Source of the DNA: Nipponacmea schrenckii | Taxonomy: Eukaryota > Mollusca > Gastropoda > Lottiidae | Reading direction: 5' to 3' | NCBI GenBank assembly: GCA_030562195.1 | Contig: JAUJPP010000005.1 | Span: 25,717,106 to 25,781,105, forward strand | Length of the DNA: 64,000 nt | In this document: positions 11,602 to 22,982 of the stretch, piece after piece | Layout of the letters: the number at the start of each line of letters is the position of its first letter | Numbering within the stretch: the first letter of the stretch is position 1 | Made by a program: the position numbers and the translations under genes | The notes under the pieces: generated by a model | Databases searched by the model: none | Told to the model about the DNA's origin: nothing | The model's input: the letters and a program-made list of their open reading frames with translations, nothing else

Positions 11602-11607
11602 GAAGCT
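11602..11607. repeat. Polinton target-site duplication, left
   Basis: GAAGCT, repeated at 26555-26560. Joining the flanks at one copy restores the satellite motif AATAGAAGCTACAATTTTC of the host pearl-like element. Confidence 0.95.
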
Positions 11608-11683
11608 AGTAGCATTAGAGCTTACAGATATCCGGCAACCCTCCGCTCCGAGCTACCTGATATCTGTAAGCTCTAATACTACT
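11608..11683. repeat. 76-bp terminal palindrome, left tip
   Basis: AGTAGCATTAGAGCTTACAG at the tip pairs with CTGTAAGCTCTAATACTACT at 11664-11683, around a GC-rich middle (CCCTCCGCTCCGAG). It would fold into a long terminal hairpin. A matching palindrome forms the other tip. Confidence 0.9.
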
Positions 11684-12725
11684 ATTTTCCCACCCGCCCT
11701 CCCTTTTTAATAAAATACATCACCCAAAAATGTCTTTAATAAACATTCACTTTAAACTTTATGATATATTATGGACAAATTCGTCTGCTACATTATTGTT
11801 TAATCAATATTCTCTTTAACAATAAACATTCTAGAATATTCTCGAACTTTATTTACTGCGTCGTAATAGTTCACACCTGTTACTTGCCAACTCATTTCAA
11901 GTCTGCCGACGTTATGTACAGTTTAGTTTCTGTTTTACTCTTGGTTTAATATTCTTTGGTCAAGAGATTAACAGAATTATATTTGATTATTATCCAATTC
12001 AGGTATGTAATATCTATATCTAATATTAACAGTTTAATAATATCAAAATTTCATAAGTTTGTCAATTCTCAAATAAGAACGAATGGTTTCAGAAATCGAA
12101 CAATGTTTCAAAATAATTCTGAAGAAGTAACGTTTTAGAAACTAATATGATTTGAAAATATTTGTTCTAAAACAGTTCGAGATTCTGTTCATTAACTGAA
12201 AGGTGAGTGTGTAAAATATTAAATAATAAATTCTCCATTTTATGTTTCAGATTACGTGACAAGTATTCTACCAGATGTTATGAACAATCAATAATACAGT
12301 ATTGACTCAGAAATATGTGTAATATATCATGTGATCTTATTAACATAAAAGAGGAATATCATTCCTCTGAGACTGCGCATTGGAGTATTGGTTTGAGACT
12401 GCGTATTAGAGTAGCTTATTAACATAAAAGAGGAATATCATTCCTCTGAGACTGCGCATTTGAACAACAACATAATATCAACATCCGTAACTATGAGTTG
12501 AACTTTTTATAATAATTTTTGATAATGTTGTATTGATTATGAACCTATTTTAACTTGAAACAAATTCTTTTGTTGTATTTCTTTTATCAAATCTACTATA
12601 TTAAAAATATGGGATTGATTTTAAAGCATGAAAAGGAAAAGTTCAATTACACTGGCGATGGTTTCTTCTCTGGATTGATGTCACTTATACCAAAGGTTCG
12701 ACCTTTGTAACTAAAAACACAGACC
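11608..12725 (+). repeat. Polinton left terminal inverted repeat
   Basis: It pairs with 25468-26554 on the other strand. Both arms contain the tip palindrome, an ATTCTAGAATATTC.CGAACTTTA stretch, two copies of AGAGGAATATCATTCCTCT (here near 12350 and 12432) and the first ~35 codons of a small gene (GLILKHEKEK). Similarity stops soon after the AACTAAAAA at about 12720. The arms differ at scattered bases, consistent with age. Confidence 0.9.
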
Positions 12726-12886
12726 TTATATCCTCGGGGGCGAAAGCGATCTCGTCAGTCGGGCAGGCTGCGAGCGCCATATCTAAATCTGTCCAACAAA
12801 AAAATGAATTAGATGAATTGCGCAAAATAAGAAAACTAATAATGCGAAATACGGAAAAGGATTTAAGGTGTTGGGATAAGGCCTAA
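12609..12886 (+). pseudogene. Small Polinton virion-like protein, frameshifted
   Basis: It starts at ATGGGATTGATT, inside the inverted repeat, reads GLILKHEKEKFNYTGDGFF, then shifts frame near 12695. The second frame has an Ala/Ser-rich stretch followed by a charged helix (KNELDELRKIRKL) and ends at 12886. The GLxLK and GDGFF pieces resemble the short GLYLKP-type motifs of small Polinton/adintovirus core or minor virion proteins (inference). A parallel copy of its N-terminus lies in the right arm. Confidence 0.5.
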
Positions 12887-14033
12887 ATCCCGTTGTGTAA
12901 AAATGGCAAAACTTTACCCGATCTTTCAACTTTATGAACCAATAGAATATACATTCAATAAGAAAAAAGAAGACTACATCATTATATCTCCAACTGTTGG
13001 GTCCAAATCTCAGATTAATGACGGAGGTAGGGTAACATTTGAAATCAATTCGTTGTCCAATTGGTTATTTCTTTCCGACGCTTACTTCCGCTGTGATTTC
13101 AAAATTAAAGACGGAGCCTCCAACCAAAATAGATTTCCACAACAGAAGGTAACATGAGAAAACAATTTCTTCCCCTCTTTATTCAGTGAAATGGTTTTAG
13201 AAGCCGGTTCCAATATAATTGAAACAATCAAACACCCAGGTGAGTTTGACACTATGCTGAAAACTCTACTTTATCCAAAAAAGTATACAACGGCATCGGG
13301 TTGGATACCAGACACGGGAGATGGAAAAATACAATCTCAACAAGCAAATTGACAAGCGGACGACAACCTGGCGGCAGTTAGAACTACTGTTAACAATTTG
13401 ATCAATATCACAAAATTTCAAAATAATGAAGGTTATAAACAGAGGGTTGTTTTTTACAATAAACCTATTGATAGAAATAGCTTGGGTTCGTACATAAACT
13501 GGAATTTATATCCCCTCTTTGGATTACTTGAGCACAGAAAGGTTTACATTGGTCTACCTTCAAAATCCATCTTCAAAGATAAATAAATAACGATAGAATA
13601 TTTTTTGGAGAAAACAATTCTAATGCTAAATTAGAAATAACCGACATTCAATTATACGTGCCAGTAATAGTAGTTTGAAAAAAGATATCGATATAGCATT
13701 TTTAAGAAGAAATACTATTGGATCGATAGCAATCACAGGGGAGAATTTCACGTGGCAAGTGACGAATACCACAAAACCAGCAAGATATTTAATGCTTGGT
13801 TTAAAAAATCTTCCAGATTCACAAACGAAGAACAACAACCTTTTTAAAGTAACTGGTGACAACTTTGGAGATCCTAAAATAAAAAGGGTTCAAGTCAGAT
13901 TAAACAATGAAAATTATCCCAATCAACCTTTGAAAATTGACTCAGATATAAAGGATTATAATGAGTTGTATAGAAACTATAAGCTTATGAGTGAACTATT
14001 TGGAAATATACCACAGTTTAATTATTTCGATCT

Positions 14034-16221
14034 TATTTTAAATTATTGCAGTGCGTTCTATCGAACGCACTGCTTTGTTTTCGATTTTTTTTTTCCAATT
14101 CTGGTCAGAGCGCCCAGCCAAAACTGCACATGCCACGCACATTCTGTTAACATTTCTCCCTATAATGCCGCGAGACTAAATCTGATTAATGTATTTTGAC
14201 GCCATTTTGACCTACAGGAAATGACGTAGCGCCGTATACAGTTTTTCTTTGTTTTTCAATTTGCGGCTTTATTTTTGATCCGATTTTTATCGGTTTTTTT
14301 AGGTTACTACATTGAATTCAGTTTTAAAAGATAGCAATTTAAGAATTATACATTTCCCATCTTTCTCGTTGACATTTTGAATTTGAAATTTTTTGCATTT
14401 TCTAACTTCTACAGTTTCATTTCGATCGATCTGAAAACTTACAGATATATAGACATTTCGATATCACTTCCGGTTTTGATTTTATTTGCTTTTAAAGTTG
14501 AACTTTGCAGTTCCGGAATAATGAAGATATTTGAAAAATTCCTTTTGCGATTAGCTACAATTGTCTATTGAATGATGCTAAATATTAAGAAAATTCGAAA
14601 CGGAAGTAACGGATCTTCCGCCATCTTGATACGACTAAATTTTGTAAAACTGAAATAAGTTCTCAGGGATAAGTCTAATTTGCATAATTTTAGATTTTCT
14701 AGAAACATCAATTGATTGCGCAAAAAAGTATGGGAAGGTATTTCTGAATTTCGATTTTGCTTTTCTTTTATTTCCGGTTGAATTTTTTCAGTAATTGTCA
14801 AAACTTTAACCGGTCATATTTCGTGACCTTGACCTTTGATGACCTTTTGACCTGAACAAAAGTTATTGCCCTTAATTATATCTGCCAAATGGTATCTTCA
14901 CTTTTGTTGTCCGATGTTTACTTCCGGTTTTGCAGCCAATTGAAAATCACGAATTTTAACTTTCAAAGCTCTATCACGTGACCTAATTTACATAGGACAG
15001 AATCTTTCTATTAATATATCACACTTGGTATTTTAATCAAAATTGTGCGTTTAAAAATTTCAAAATTTTGTAATTTCTTCTATACTAACTGTGCGTGTTT
15101 TCTTTAAATCGGGTCTCTGGGGATAATTCGATTTGTGTTATTTTGATGTATATAGTATCTATAACCGATTGGCGAAATATATATGGAAACAGATTTTTGA
15201 ATTTTGATTTTGATTTTTTTACGATTAAAATTTTTAAAAACTTTTAAAGGGTCGTATATTCTGACGTTGACCTTTGACGAATTTTTGACCTGTACAAATG
15301 TGAAAGCTCTTGAGAAGTTCTATCCAATGATATATAAAGCTTTATTGTAAGATGTATGCTTTTATCGTCATTTGAAAATTGCGAATTTTCCCTATAAAAC
15401 AAACCGTTCAATGTGTTGCATTTAGGCGATCTACAAGATATAAGTTTCAGCGATCTGAAATTATTTTTTAGTTTAATCGTTCTACATCCAGTTAAAATGA
15501 TTCAAAGTTGTTTTATATGTTTTTCCTGTTGTGGGTGATGTAAATATTGAATATTTGGAACGAAATTACAACCTTTAGAATTTTAAATTTTATCTCTTAT
15601 AATTATGCAACAATAATATACAGTTGACTGGAATAATGATCTAAGGGACGAAACTCTATTCAATATAAATTTTAAAATGTTAGGCCGCGCTATTTATGTG
15701 GTGTCTCAATGTTATACCCTGGCGACTTAAGACAACTTGAACCATTAGTGACCTTTCGATTTGTATATAGCTTCGACATTGTCTATCCAATGCTATATAT
15801 ATATATTTTTTGTACGATATCTACTTTTGGTTTCATCGCCATCTGAAAATTGCGAATTTAATATATAAAACAATCTACATTGTATTGGGTATTATTCTCT
15901 ACGTTTGGGCGATTTACAAATATGAGTTTCGGCGATCCGGATATCTTTTTTAGATTAAACGACCCTCTATCCATTTTTTTATTATGATTTTAACTTATTA
16001 TCTATCTTAATTGATGATGAGGGCTAAGGATGGGGAGGGGCAAAGAGGGGAAAGGGGGAAAAGGGGGGTATGGGAGCGTTTGTTATGAAATCAAAATCCA
16101 TTTCTGATGCACATTTTTTTATTTTAATAAACCCTTTTTGTCTTTTGCTTAACGAACGAATCCCTGGATGGAACGCACTGCTTCAGTGCCGTTAGGCGTA
16201 CGGCTCTAGTCCTATATTTTG
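14034..16221. mobile_element. Hairpin-ended non-autonomous element, copy 1
   Basis: Inserted in the capsid gene. The likely 9-bp flanks TTTCGATCT (14025-14033) and TTTTGATCT (16222-16230) differ at one base. Near the left end is a perfect hairpin GCAGTGCGTTC...GAACGCACTGC (14048-14073); the right end carries GAACGCACTGCTTCAGTGCCG. The inside is AT-rich and non-coding, with modules holding TGACCTTGACCTTTG near 14822 and a diverged copy near 15260. It is the reverse-strand relative of 47743-50790. No transposase; class uncertain (the 9-bp duplication would suit a MULE). Confidence 0.7.
14048..14073. repeat. Perfect hairpin at element end
   Basis: GCAGTGCGTTC, a short TA/TC loop, then GAACGCACTGC, followed by TTTGTTTTCGA. 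The same hairpin plus flank occurs twice in tandem at 50707-50780. Confidence 0.9.
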
Positions 16222-16554
16222 TTTTGATCTCTCTGCCCACAAAGAAGATTTGTTCAAAACAGGGTACAGTTGTCTGTATACATTGAAAAAAAAACAGCTG
16301 GAGATATGGTAGGGCATTGTCTCTTGTTAGAGGAATCTCGTCATAGCATAAATATAATGGATAGAAAGATGAATAGAATTGAATAAATTTCCAACTTTAA
16401 AAATGAAAAGTTTTAGTCGCTAAAAGATTAGAATCAATCGAAAATTGGAAACCGAAAACAATTAATTATAATGGTATAAAGATACACATTTCATAATCGG
16501 TGATTAACAAACTAAAAAATCATAAAGTACTGGACAATATTAATTATAATTAAA

Positions 16555-16956
16555 TAGACAAGCAAGCTAAAGAAGGTGGGTTTCTGTTTCTTCCCCCATT
16601 AATTTTCTGAGGATTAGCAGCTGCAGGTGCTGATGCCGGTGGAGCAAGTGGTATCGCTTCAGCGGTAAATAAGAAAAAAGCAGAAGATGCTGAAGCCAGA
16701 GATAGACGTAGACATAATTTAGAAATGGAAAAGGTAGCCAGGGGTTCGGGAATCAAGGATATCTTAGCAAGTGTTAAACAATTCAATCACGCAGCCAAGA
16801 AAAGAAGGTTTGTCTAAGTTAATTGGTCAAATCGATACGGGTGAAACTGAGATTTAAAAAGAAGGTGAGGGATTAATACTTAAACACATTCGCAGTGGTG
16901 ATGGTTTATTTCTTTCAAAGTATAAAGGAGAAGGTATTGTATTAAATCCTCATTAA
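16555..16956 (+). pseudogene. Small Polinton virion-like proteins (Ala-rich and GLxL motif)
   Basis: Two adjoining reading frames. The first, after a stop at 16608, gives an Ala/Gly-rich hydrophobic run and then a basic stretch (AEDAEARDRRRHNLEMEKVA), ending at 16818. The second frame (about 16798-16956, one internal stop) carries three GLxL-like repeats: EGLILKH, DGLFLSKY and EGIVLNPH. Repeated GLYLKP-type motifs after a hydrophobic segment are common in small Polinton/adintovirus proteins thought to be core or minor capsid factors. The frame split could be a frameshift within one gene or two short genes. It sits just before the packaging ATPase. Confidence 0.5.
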
Positions 16957-16961
16957 AGAAA

Positions 16962-17822
16962 ATGGCTGCAAAATTTAAACATTCAGATAGGTTTCCACAA
17001 AATACAATGTTAATGTGTATTGTTGGTCAATCAGGATCAGGAAAAACTCACCTCTTATTTAAGATGTTAACAACACCCAAATTATTAGATTTTAATTTCC
17101 TTTACATTTAAACATCAACTCCAGATCAATTACATTATCATTTCTGAAAGCCTTAGAATATTTACAAAAAGATGACATACAGCAAATATTTCGAATTTAT
17201 GAAAACGATGAAGATCTACAAAATGACACCTGAAGAATTTATAAATTATTGTATAAAAGAAAACAACCCATCATTAACACCTACTGATATTCCAGTTTTA
17301 CTAATCAAAAATGTGAATGATTTAGATTTGTCTGATATCGATAAGAAAAGGAAAAACCTGATCATTTTCGATGATTGTGTAGCACAATCAAACCAAACAG
17401 TTCAACAACAATTCTTTACTAAAGGAAGACATCACAATTGTCATTGTATATACAAATCTCAATCATTTTATGGAATGGACGGAATGTTTATTAGAAAGAA
17501 CGCTAATTGTTTGATTTTGTTTGAATTAAACGATAAAGATCTATCTCAAATACTCCAATCAATAATTCATGGTATGGAGAAAGATGAATTTAAAAAACTT
17601 TGTAGAAGACAATGGAACAATCCTGACGATCATGGATATATCTTTGTAAATAAAAGAAAACCAGCTGGACAAAAAGTTATGACAAATATTTGTAATGAAA
17701 AAATGATTGGTTGGAATAAAATATTAAAGAGAAATAAAGAATACATTAAAACTAAAGATAAAATAAAATCTAAAATTGAAGATAGAAGATTATCGCAAAT
17801 GGGAATGGAGGAGAGTTTATGA
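16962..17822 (+). pseudogene. Polinton DNA-packaging ATPase (FtsK/HerA-type), disrupted
   Basis: It starts at ATGGCTGCAAAA. The Walker A motif GQSGSGKT is near residue 23, Walker B NLIIFDDC lies around 17360, and a sensor-like YKSQSFYG follows near 17450. The C-terminal part 17172-17822 is open. Between the two halves (about 17108-17165) there are three in-frame stops, and the more coherent translation moves to another frame there, indicating two small compensating shifts. The family pumps DNA into capsids of Polinton-like and adenovirus-like particles. Length is close to that of the family (about 280 codons overall). Confidence 0.8.
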
Positions 17823-17825
17823 ACT

Positions 17826-18178
17826 TTATTTAAGCCTCTATTAAAACAACTGCTATAGAAAATGTTCCACCTCCTCCTATAGAAAATGTTGCGCCTTTAG
17901 AAATAGAAAATACAAATGAATTTATAATAAAATCACTTGATGATATAAAACGTTATTTTTCAAATCCTGACCCAACATTACCCAAAACGATTAAACCGGT
18001 TGTGGATGATTATGGGTTATTGTTAAATAGTTATAGAATATTATTTGATCACAATTCCCCTCAATTTAAAGTAGATACAAAACACTTTATATATAAATTA
18101 ACACAATGATTAATAGATTTGATTAACGGAGGAGACATTACCATCGCCAATGACACTGATTTAATGAATTATTAGGTT
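17826..18178 (+). pseudogene. Unidentified Polinton protein remnant
   Basis: The frame reads through PPPPIENVAPLEIENT and LPKTIKPVVDDYGLLLNSYR to a stop near 18106, then continues open after it (LIDLINGGDITIANDTDLMN). The proline-rich start followed by an acidic, helical C-terminal half recalls a hypothetical protein often found between ATPase and penton genes of Polintons, but I cannot name it. No signal peptide or membrane segment is visible. Confidence 0.4.
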
Positions 18179-18189
18179 TTGAAAATAAA

Positions 18190-18540
18190 TTGTATACCAA
18201 ATCTACACTTGCTCCTTATAAAGCAAATATTGAAAACGACATCGATATTATCAATATTCATTGTAATTTGGTTGATGGTGGATTTTTCAATAAAAACAAA
18301 CAACAAATCATTTTCAGTATTCCAACGTTTACAGTTCCAATCGGTTATAGAATAGTAGAAAAACCGTTTCAGACAACATATCTTCCGATATATACCACAG
18401 GTATTGAAGATATCAATTTAGATATAAAGGATAGACATGGAAGATATTTAGATTTTGGTGAGGAAGAAATGTGTATTCAATTACATGTTTCCTCATATCT
18501 TCATCTAAAATTATGTAATCGTAATCATCGAATTCGTAAT
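18190..18540 (+). CDS. Penton-like (single jelly-roll) Polinton protein, 3' portion
   Basis: An open frame ending near 18540-18555. The C-terminal strands read INLDIKDRHGRYLDFGEEE, the D..G..LDF pattern seen at the end of Polinton/adintovirus penton (minor capsid) proteins. The N-terminal half, LAPYKANIENDIDIINIHCN, and a middle PIYTTGIEDI fit a beta-rich fold. The upstream start has been lost (a stop lies just before 18190), so this is likely a truncated pseudogene. Its 3' end overlaps the convergent end of the polymerase gene. The likely role is the vertex of the capsid. Confidence 0.55.
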
Positions 18541-19889
18541 TTTCAACCATATTAACTTCATCTTTATTATTATAGGGATACATAATTCCATTTCTGTTTT
18601 GTGGTTTTCTTTTAATCAAATTTAAATTATGTTTGAATACTTTCTTTTGTTTATCTTTCGGAATAACCACACCGTCTGTAAAAATATTTTTCTAAGGTTT
18701 ATCGAATTCGTTTTCAATATCTTTTCCATTGGCTAATTTAAGATAATCTTCCACACTCAACTTTGATTTTGTATATCCTTTAAAAGTTTTCTTTTCCACT
18801 AATTCTCCGTTCGAAGTTAGGATGATATTGTATTTTACTTTTGGAGCTAAATATAAACCAAATATAATACCACCATCTCCATAATCATTCTTCCCTTTTC
18901 CATATTCCGTTTAAGAAGTTAATCCAGCTTGTTCCAATTTATCCCAATTCCTATCTGATATGTATAAACTATCGGTATCAGTATAATATATTTCTGGTTT
19001 TCTAAAACCATCAATAACACGAATAAAATTATTCATTATTCGTTTGCTATGTGCTAAGATGAATGAACCCAAATGACTCGGTGTTAATCTTGTTGTTTTT
19101 GTTGGTTTGATAATTTCAGGTTTTTCCTTTTCTTTTTCCACTATATATTGTTGTTCATTTACTTTTTCATAACTTTTTATATTTGAATCAAAATTTGCTT
19201 TAAGAGTTTCTTCAGACCATAAATGAAATTCTGTATTTATATCTTTCTGAACAGTTTTACCGTAAAAAGAATTACCCAGTAATTACATACAATCACTGCC
19301 AACTAAATTTCCCTGTTGTTTATTTTTGTTTCTTTCTTCCTTTAAAGTTAAAACATGTTAAAAGGAGGTGTTTTGAAATTTTCTTCATAGACTATCCCAT
19401 CTAATATTTTGATAACATTTCCACCAGCTCAAGCAATTTCGTGTATGTCAATAAAAGTGAGAACGTCATTACAAAAACCATTTCTAAATCTTATCTTATC
19501 ACCAGATTTTGTTTGGGGTTTACCAACCTTTAAGAGATAAGGCGAGGGCTGTTAAATTATTTATTACACGTTGATTTATCATAGATGTCATAACTTGATT
19601 GTATTTGATGGTGTCTTCCCAAAAGATATAATTTCAAAAGACATAATGGATAAAATATATAAAAAAAATTAGTTTGGGATTAAGAGGTGATCACATATCA
19701 CCCATTGATAACTGGACTGGTCCAATTGAGATTATCAAAGATTAAGTTAATTGAAGGGTTTTCCTATCTGATCTATTCCGTATGAAAATAAGTCAGCTTA
19801 TGCATAGCTTGTATTCTTTGAAGTAAATGCTGAGCTTAACTATGGCTTCTTTTGATAATAATATATATAGAATGCAAAAAAATACTATT

Positions 19890-19935
19890 TCTGGGTTATA
19901 CTTGATGGTTATTTGTATACAAGAAATGGTATTTT
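19890..19935 (+). repeat. Partial duplicate of the FLYWCH exon start
   Basis: CTATTTCTGGGTTATACTTG and the following GATGGTTATTTGTATACAAG repeat the exon start at 20002-20045, but the AG of the acceptor reads GG here. It is a small tandem duplication that has lost its splice signal. Confidence 0.7.
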
Positions 19936-20009
19936 AAACTTTAGCATTGAATATATATTCTTATTATTTAATATTTTACAATAAACACACACAATTTTAC
20001 TATTTCTAG

Positions 20010-21266
20010 GTTATACTTGATGGTTATTTATATACAAGGAATGGTGGTAAAGAACAAACTACGTATTGGAAGTGTTCTGTCAAAGAGTGCAATGGTCGAT
20101 TAACAACATTTGACAAATATGTGAAGAATCAAACCCCTCATATAGATCATGAAATGCCAGATCCATCAACAGTTAAGTTTGTAAGCAACTTGAGAAAGAG
20201 AGCTCGCGAAGAGATTGCTCCAATGCCATCGATATATGACCATGAGCTGATAGTCCAAACTGATGAAGACATACCAAATCTACCATCTTTCGAAAGTCTA
20301 AAAAGCTCATTATATCGCCACCGCCGTAAGACTACACCAGCCCTTCCTACATGCCGAGCAGATGTACGTTTAGAAGTTCCATGGAACCTCACTGAAAATG
20401 GAAGCAGATTTTTATTATTTGATGATGGAATAGATGATAAAATGATAGCCTTTTCCACACAGAATCAATTGGAAGCGTTACAGTCAAGTGATATCATATA
20501 TATGGATGGTACTTTTTCTGCATGTCCAGCTCTCCTACCAAACCGCACAACAGATACATACTGCCGCCTATTTAGTTTGACAAAACATTTTGTTGCTGAG
20601 GCAATGAATAGACCTCTTTCCCCTACAATAATCCAAACAGATTTTGAATCGGCTGCCATACGTGCGATTGAAAGGGAGTTCCCCCATACTATAACAAAGG
20701 GTTGTTTTTTCCATTATACTCAAGCTATCTGGAGGAAAACGCAAGAACTAGGACTTTCAACACAGTACAAGGAAGATCCAGAGGTTAATCGATGGATCAG
20801 GAGAGCTGCTGGGATGGCCCTGCTACCACCTAACCAAGTCCAGGATACATGGATCGAAATAATGGAAGAATCTCCAGCCGTCCAACAACAACAGACCTTC
20901 AATGACTATATCACATCAACATGGGTTGATGATGATGCTAGATTCAAGATCCCCCTGTGGAACCATTTTGACACTGAAGGCCCCCGCACTAACAACAATT
21001 TAGAAGGATTTCACAGCAAACTTAACAAAAAATTCAATTCCCCACATCCAACAATATATACATTTATAAATGTTATCAAAAAGATGGAAAGATCTGAGGA
21101 AGCTAAGTTGCGCCAGATTGAGAATGGGGCAGCAGTTCGATGCAGAAAGCGTGTTTATCGAGAACTAGATAACCGTCTATTGAGGCTGAAAACCCAGTTG
21201 GAGAATGGTTCGAAAACAACAATGGAATATTTGGATGCTATTGGGCATTGTTTAAAGTTATCATAA
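20010..21266 (+). CDS. MULE-type transposase with FLYWCH zinc finger
   Basis: An acceptor TATTTCTAG opens the frame at 20010. The FLYWCH-type module follows (LDGYLYTRN, YWKCSVKECNGRL, then H.H at TPHIDHEMPD), and from the Met at 20121 another 381 codons run to 21266. MULE (Mutator-like) DDE features: D in IYMDGTF (residue 129 of the 381), D in QTDFESA (174), C..H in GCFFHYTQ (195/198) and E in NNNLEGFH (295). The segment between the first two D residues is short; about 20 residues usually present after SACPAL seem missing, so catalysis may be lost although the frame is open. An upstream exon is not identified. Such genes are also found domesticated as transcription factors. Confidence 0.8.
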   Translation, partial: VILDGYLYTRNGGKEQTTYWKCSVKECNGRLTTFDKYVKNQTPHIDHEMPDPSTVKFVSNLRKRAREEIAPMPSIYDHELIVQTDEDIPNLPSFESLKSSLYRHRRKTTPALPTCRADVRLEVPWNLTENGSRFLLFDDGIDDKMIAFSTQNQLEALQSSDIIYMDGTFSACPALLPNRTTDTYCRLFSLTKHFVAEAMNRPLSPTIIQTDFESAAIRAIEREFPHTITKGCFFHYTQAIWRKTQELGLSTQYKEDPEVNRWIRRAAGMALLPPNQVQDTWIEIMEESPAVQQQQTFNDYITSTWVDDDARFKIPLWNHFDTEGPRTNNNLEGFHSKLNKKFNSPHPTIYTFINVIKKMERSEEAKLRQIENGAAVRCRKRVYRELDNRLLRLKTQLENGSKTTMEYLDAIGHCLKLS

Positions 21267-22982
21267 AGTATATCAAATTTAAATTCACGTCTATAAAATT
21301 GTTATTGTTAAATATTTATATATGGATCGAAAATAAAGAATTTGCCACTGTCTCATTAATTAGTATAGTCTATGGGATATACCATTAGTTATAGAGGGGT
21401 ATAGCGAGGGATAAAGCAGTCAGTCAGCCATAACTAATTACCTTAAAAAGATTATGTCTTTTGAAATTATATCTTATGGGAGTAAACCTATTTGATCAAA
21501 CATATGCCTAAACATATCTCTTTCAGCATAAGGTTTCCATTCTTCTCTTCGGGACTCCCAATTTGATTCGTTTATAGACGCAATATCTAAATCAATCTTT
21601 CTTAATTCATTGGTAATGCTGATGATTTTCCCCAATCTTTTAAACTTCTTGCTACATGTTGATGAACAAGTGAAATTTAATTTTTGAAGATAATTGTTAT
21701 TTTTGTTAAACTTCTTTTCATTATTCCAAGACTCGTCTGTAAATATATAAGATATTGGTAAACGAAGTATGCCTCTTGTGGTTTTGAGAGGACAGTGCGC
21801 TAATTTTGACATATTTTTAATAATAATACAATTATCAAAACCACTACCGTTATGAGAAACTAACGTTAATTGTTTTTCATCAACATTTCCTAAATGTTTT
21901 AACATTTGATCTATACAATCTGTACCTACAAATATATGAACTATATTCATTATTTTTTCATAAAATTTTTCAGAAACATTATCTGTGGGTTTTAGATCTG
22001 GAAAACGACAATTTATTCGTTCTAATATTTTTCGCAGCTTTTCCAAATTTACTAAAGGACACGCATATAGTATTGTTTTTCTTTTTCTGTATAGGTCTCG
22101 GAATCCCAAGAATAATGAGTTTCAGGTTAGGAGTTTTGTGCCATGGACGCTGGATAAAATTCGGAAACAAGTTCAATGTTTTCGTTAACACAGGTTTTCC
22201 ATACTTGTTGATAGTTATCTTTTATTTCTTTTATTCCTAAACTTTTTTATCTCTTTTTATCAAACAGAAATGATTATTGTGTAAATACAAAACCCATTCT
22301 TATTGAGAGTTTATTTTTTTAGGGAATAAACTTCTATCTTTAGGATTATAAATTTGGAATGAAGTTTTATTTTTTTCATTTCATTCCTGTTATGTTTTGA
22401 ATAGGAATGAATAAAATCATTAAATTCCTTTGTTAAATCACGTTTCAAAACATAATTAACACATTTAATAAAACACGCTACGTCAGTTGGAATATAACAA
22501 TATTCTCCAAAGTATTCGTTGATTGTTAATTTTGTTTACGCATCATAACATCTTGTAAATTCTGTGTGTTTAATTCTTCGGTGTTCATTTTTTAAGAAAT
22601 AAATTAACCCTGTTTGTGATAAACCAAAGTTTTTCGAAGTCAAATATACTTTATTGTTTTTATTTCTGTAACCAAGATATTCCATAATAATTGATATCTC
22701 TAATTGAGGTATATAATTAACATTTTTGGGTAAAAGTCTTGACCGTGGTGTCAATTCTGTTATACTTTCTATTTTAAAAACGTTCAAAGTAATCATTATT
22801 TTCGTTATTTTCTTTTATAAATACGGGAGCTGTTACAAATGTTTTATTTACTTGAAATTTATGAGTATCAATTGAAGTAAAAATATTATCAAAATCAAAA
22901 TAAAATCTTATATGTTCAAATTCTTTCCATTTAAAAATTGTATATAATTTACTTCCTTCCTTTTGTAAATCCTTATTATTTA

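Larger units (their letters stand above)
12903..16320 (+). pseudogene. Polinton major capsid protein (double jelly-roll), disrupted
   Basis: Pieces in order: 12903-13157 (TFEINSLSNWLFLSDAYFRC, the first jelly-roll strands typical of these capsids), a frame-changed piece around 13160-13370 (FFPSLFSEM, GWIPDTGDGK), 13398-13586 (VVFYNKPIDRN, WNLYPLFGLLEH) and 13675-14033 (TWQVTNTTKPARYLMLGLKN). After the 2.2-kb insertion at 14034-16221 it resumes near 16223 with FDLSAHKEDLFK. The order matches the N-to-C course of the Polinton MCP, which would build an icosahedral shell. Stops and frame breaks plus the insertion make it non-functional. It lies upstream of the ATPase and penton remnants, as expected for a virion block. 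Confidence 0.75.
19624..21474 (+). mobile_element. FLYWCH/MULE transposase unit inserted in polB
   Basis: A 25-bp inverted repeat AAGATATAATTTCAAAAGACATAAT at about 19624-19648 faces its complement at about 21450-21474. Between them lie a FLYWCH-type exon, a MULE transposase ORF and an AATAAA signal (21332). No clean 8-11 bp target duplication was found, so the exact ends are unsure. The polymerase frame is interrupted across this interval. Its reading direction is opposite to polB. Confidence 0.6.

Noticed and set aside
14377..14801. Small ORFs within the hairpin-ended element
   Set aside because: AT-rich and unconserved in the second copy; the element looks non-coding.
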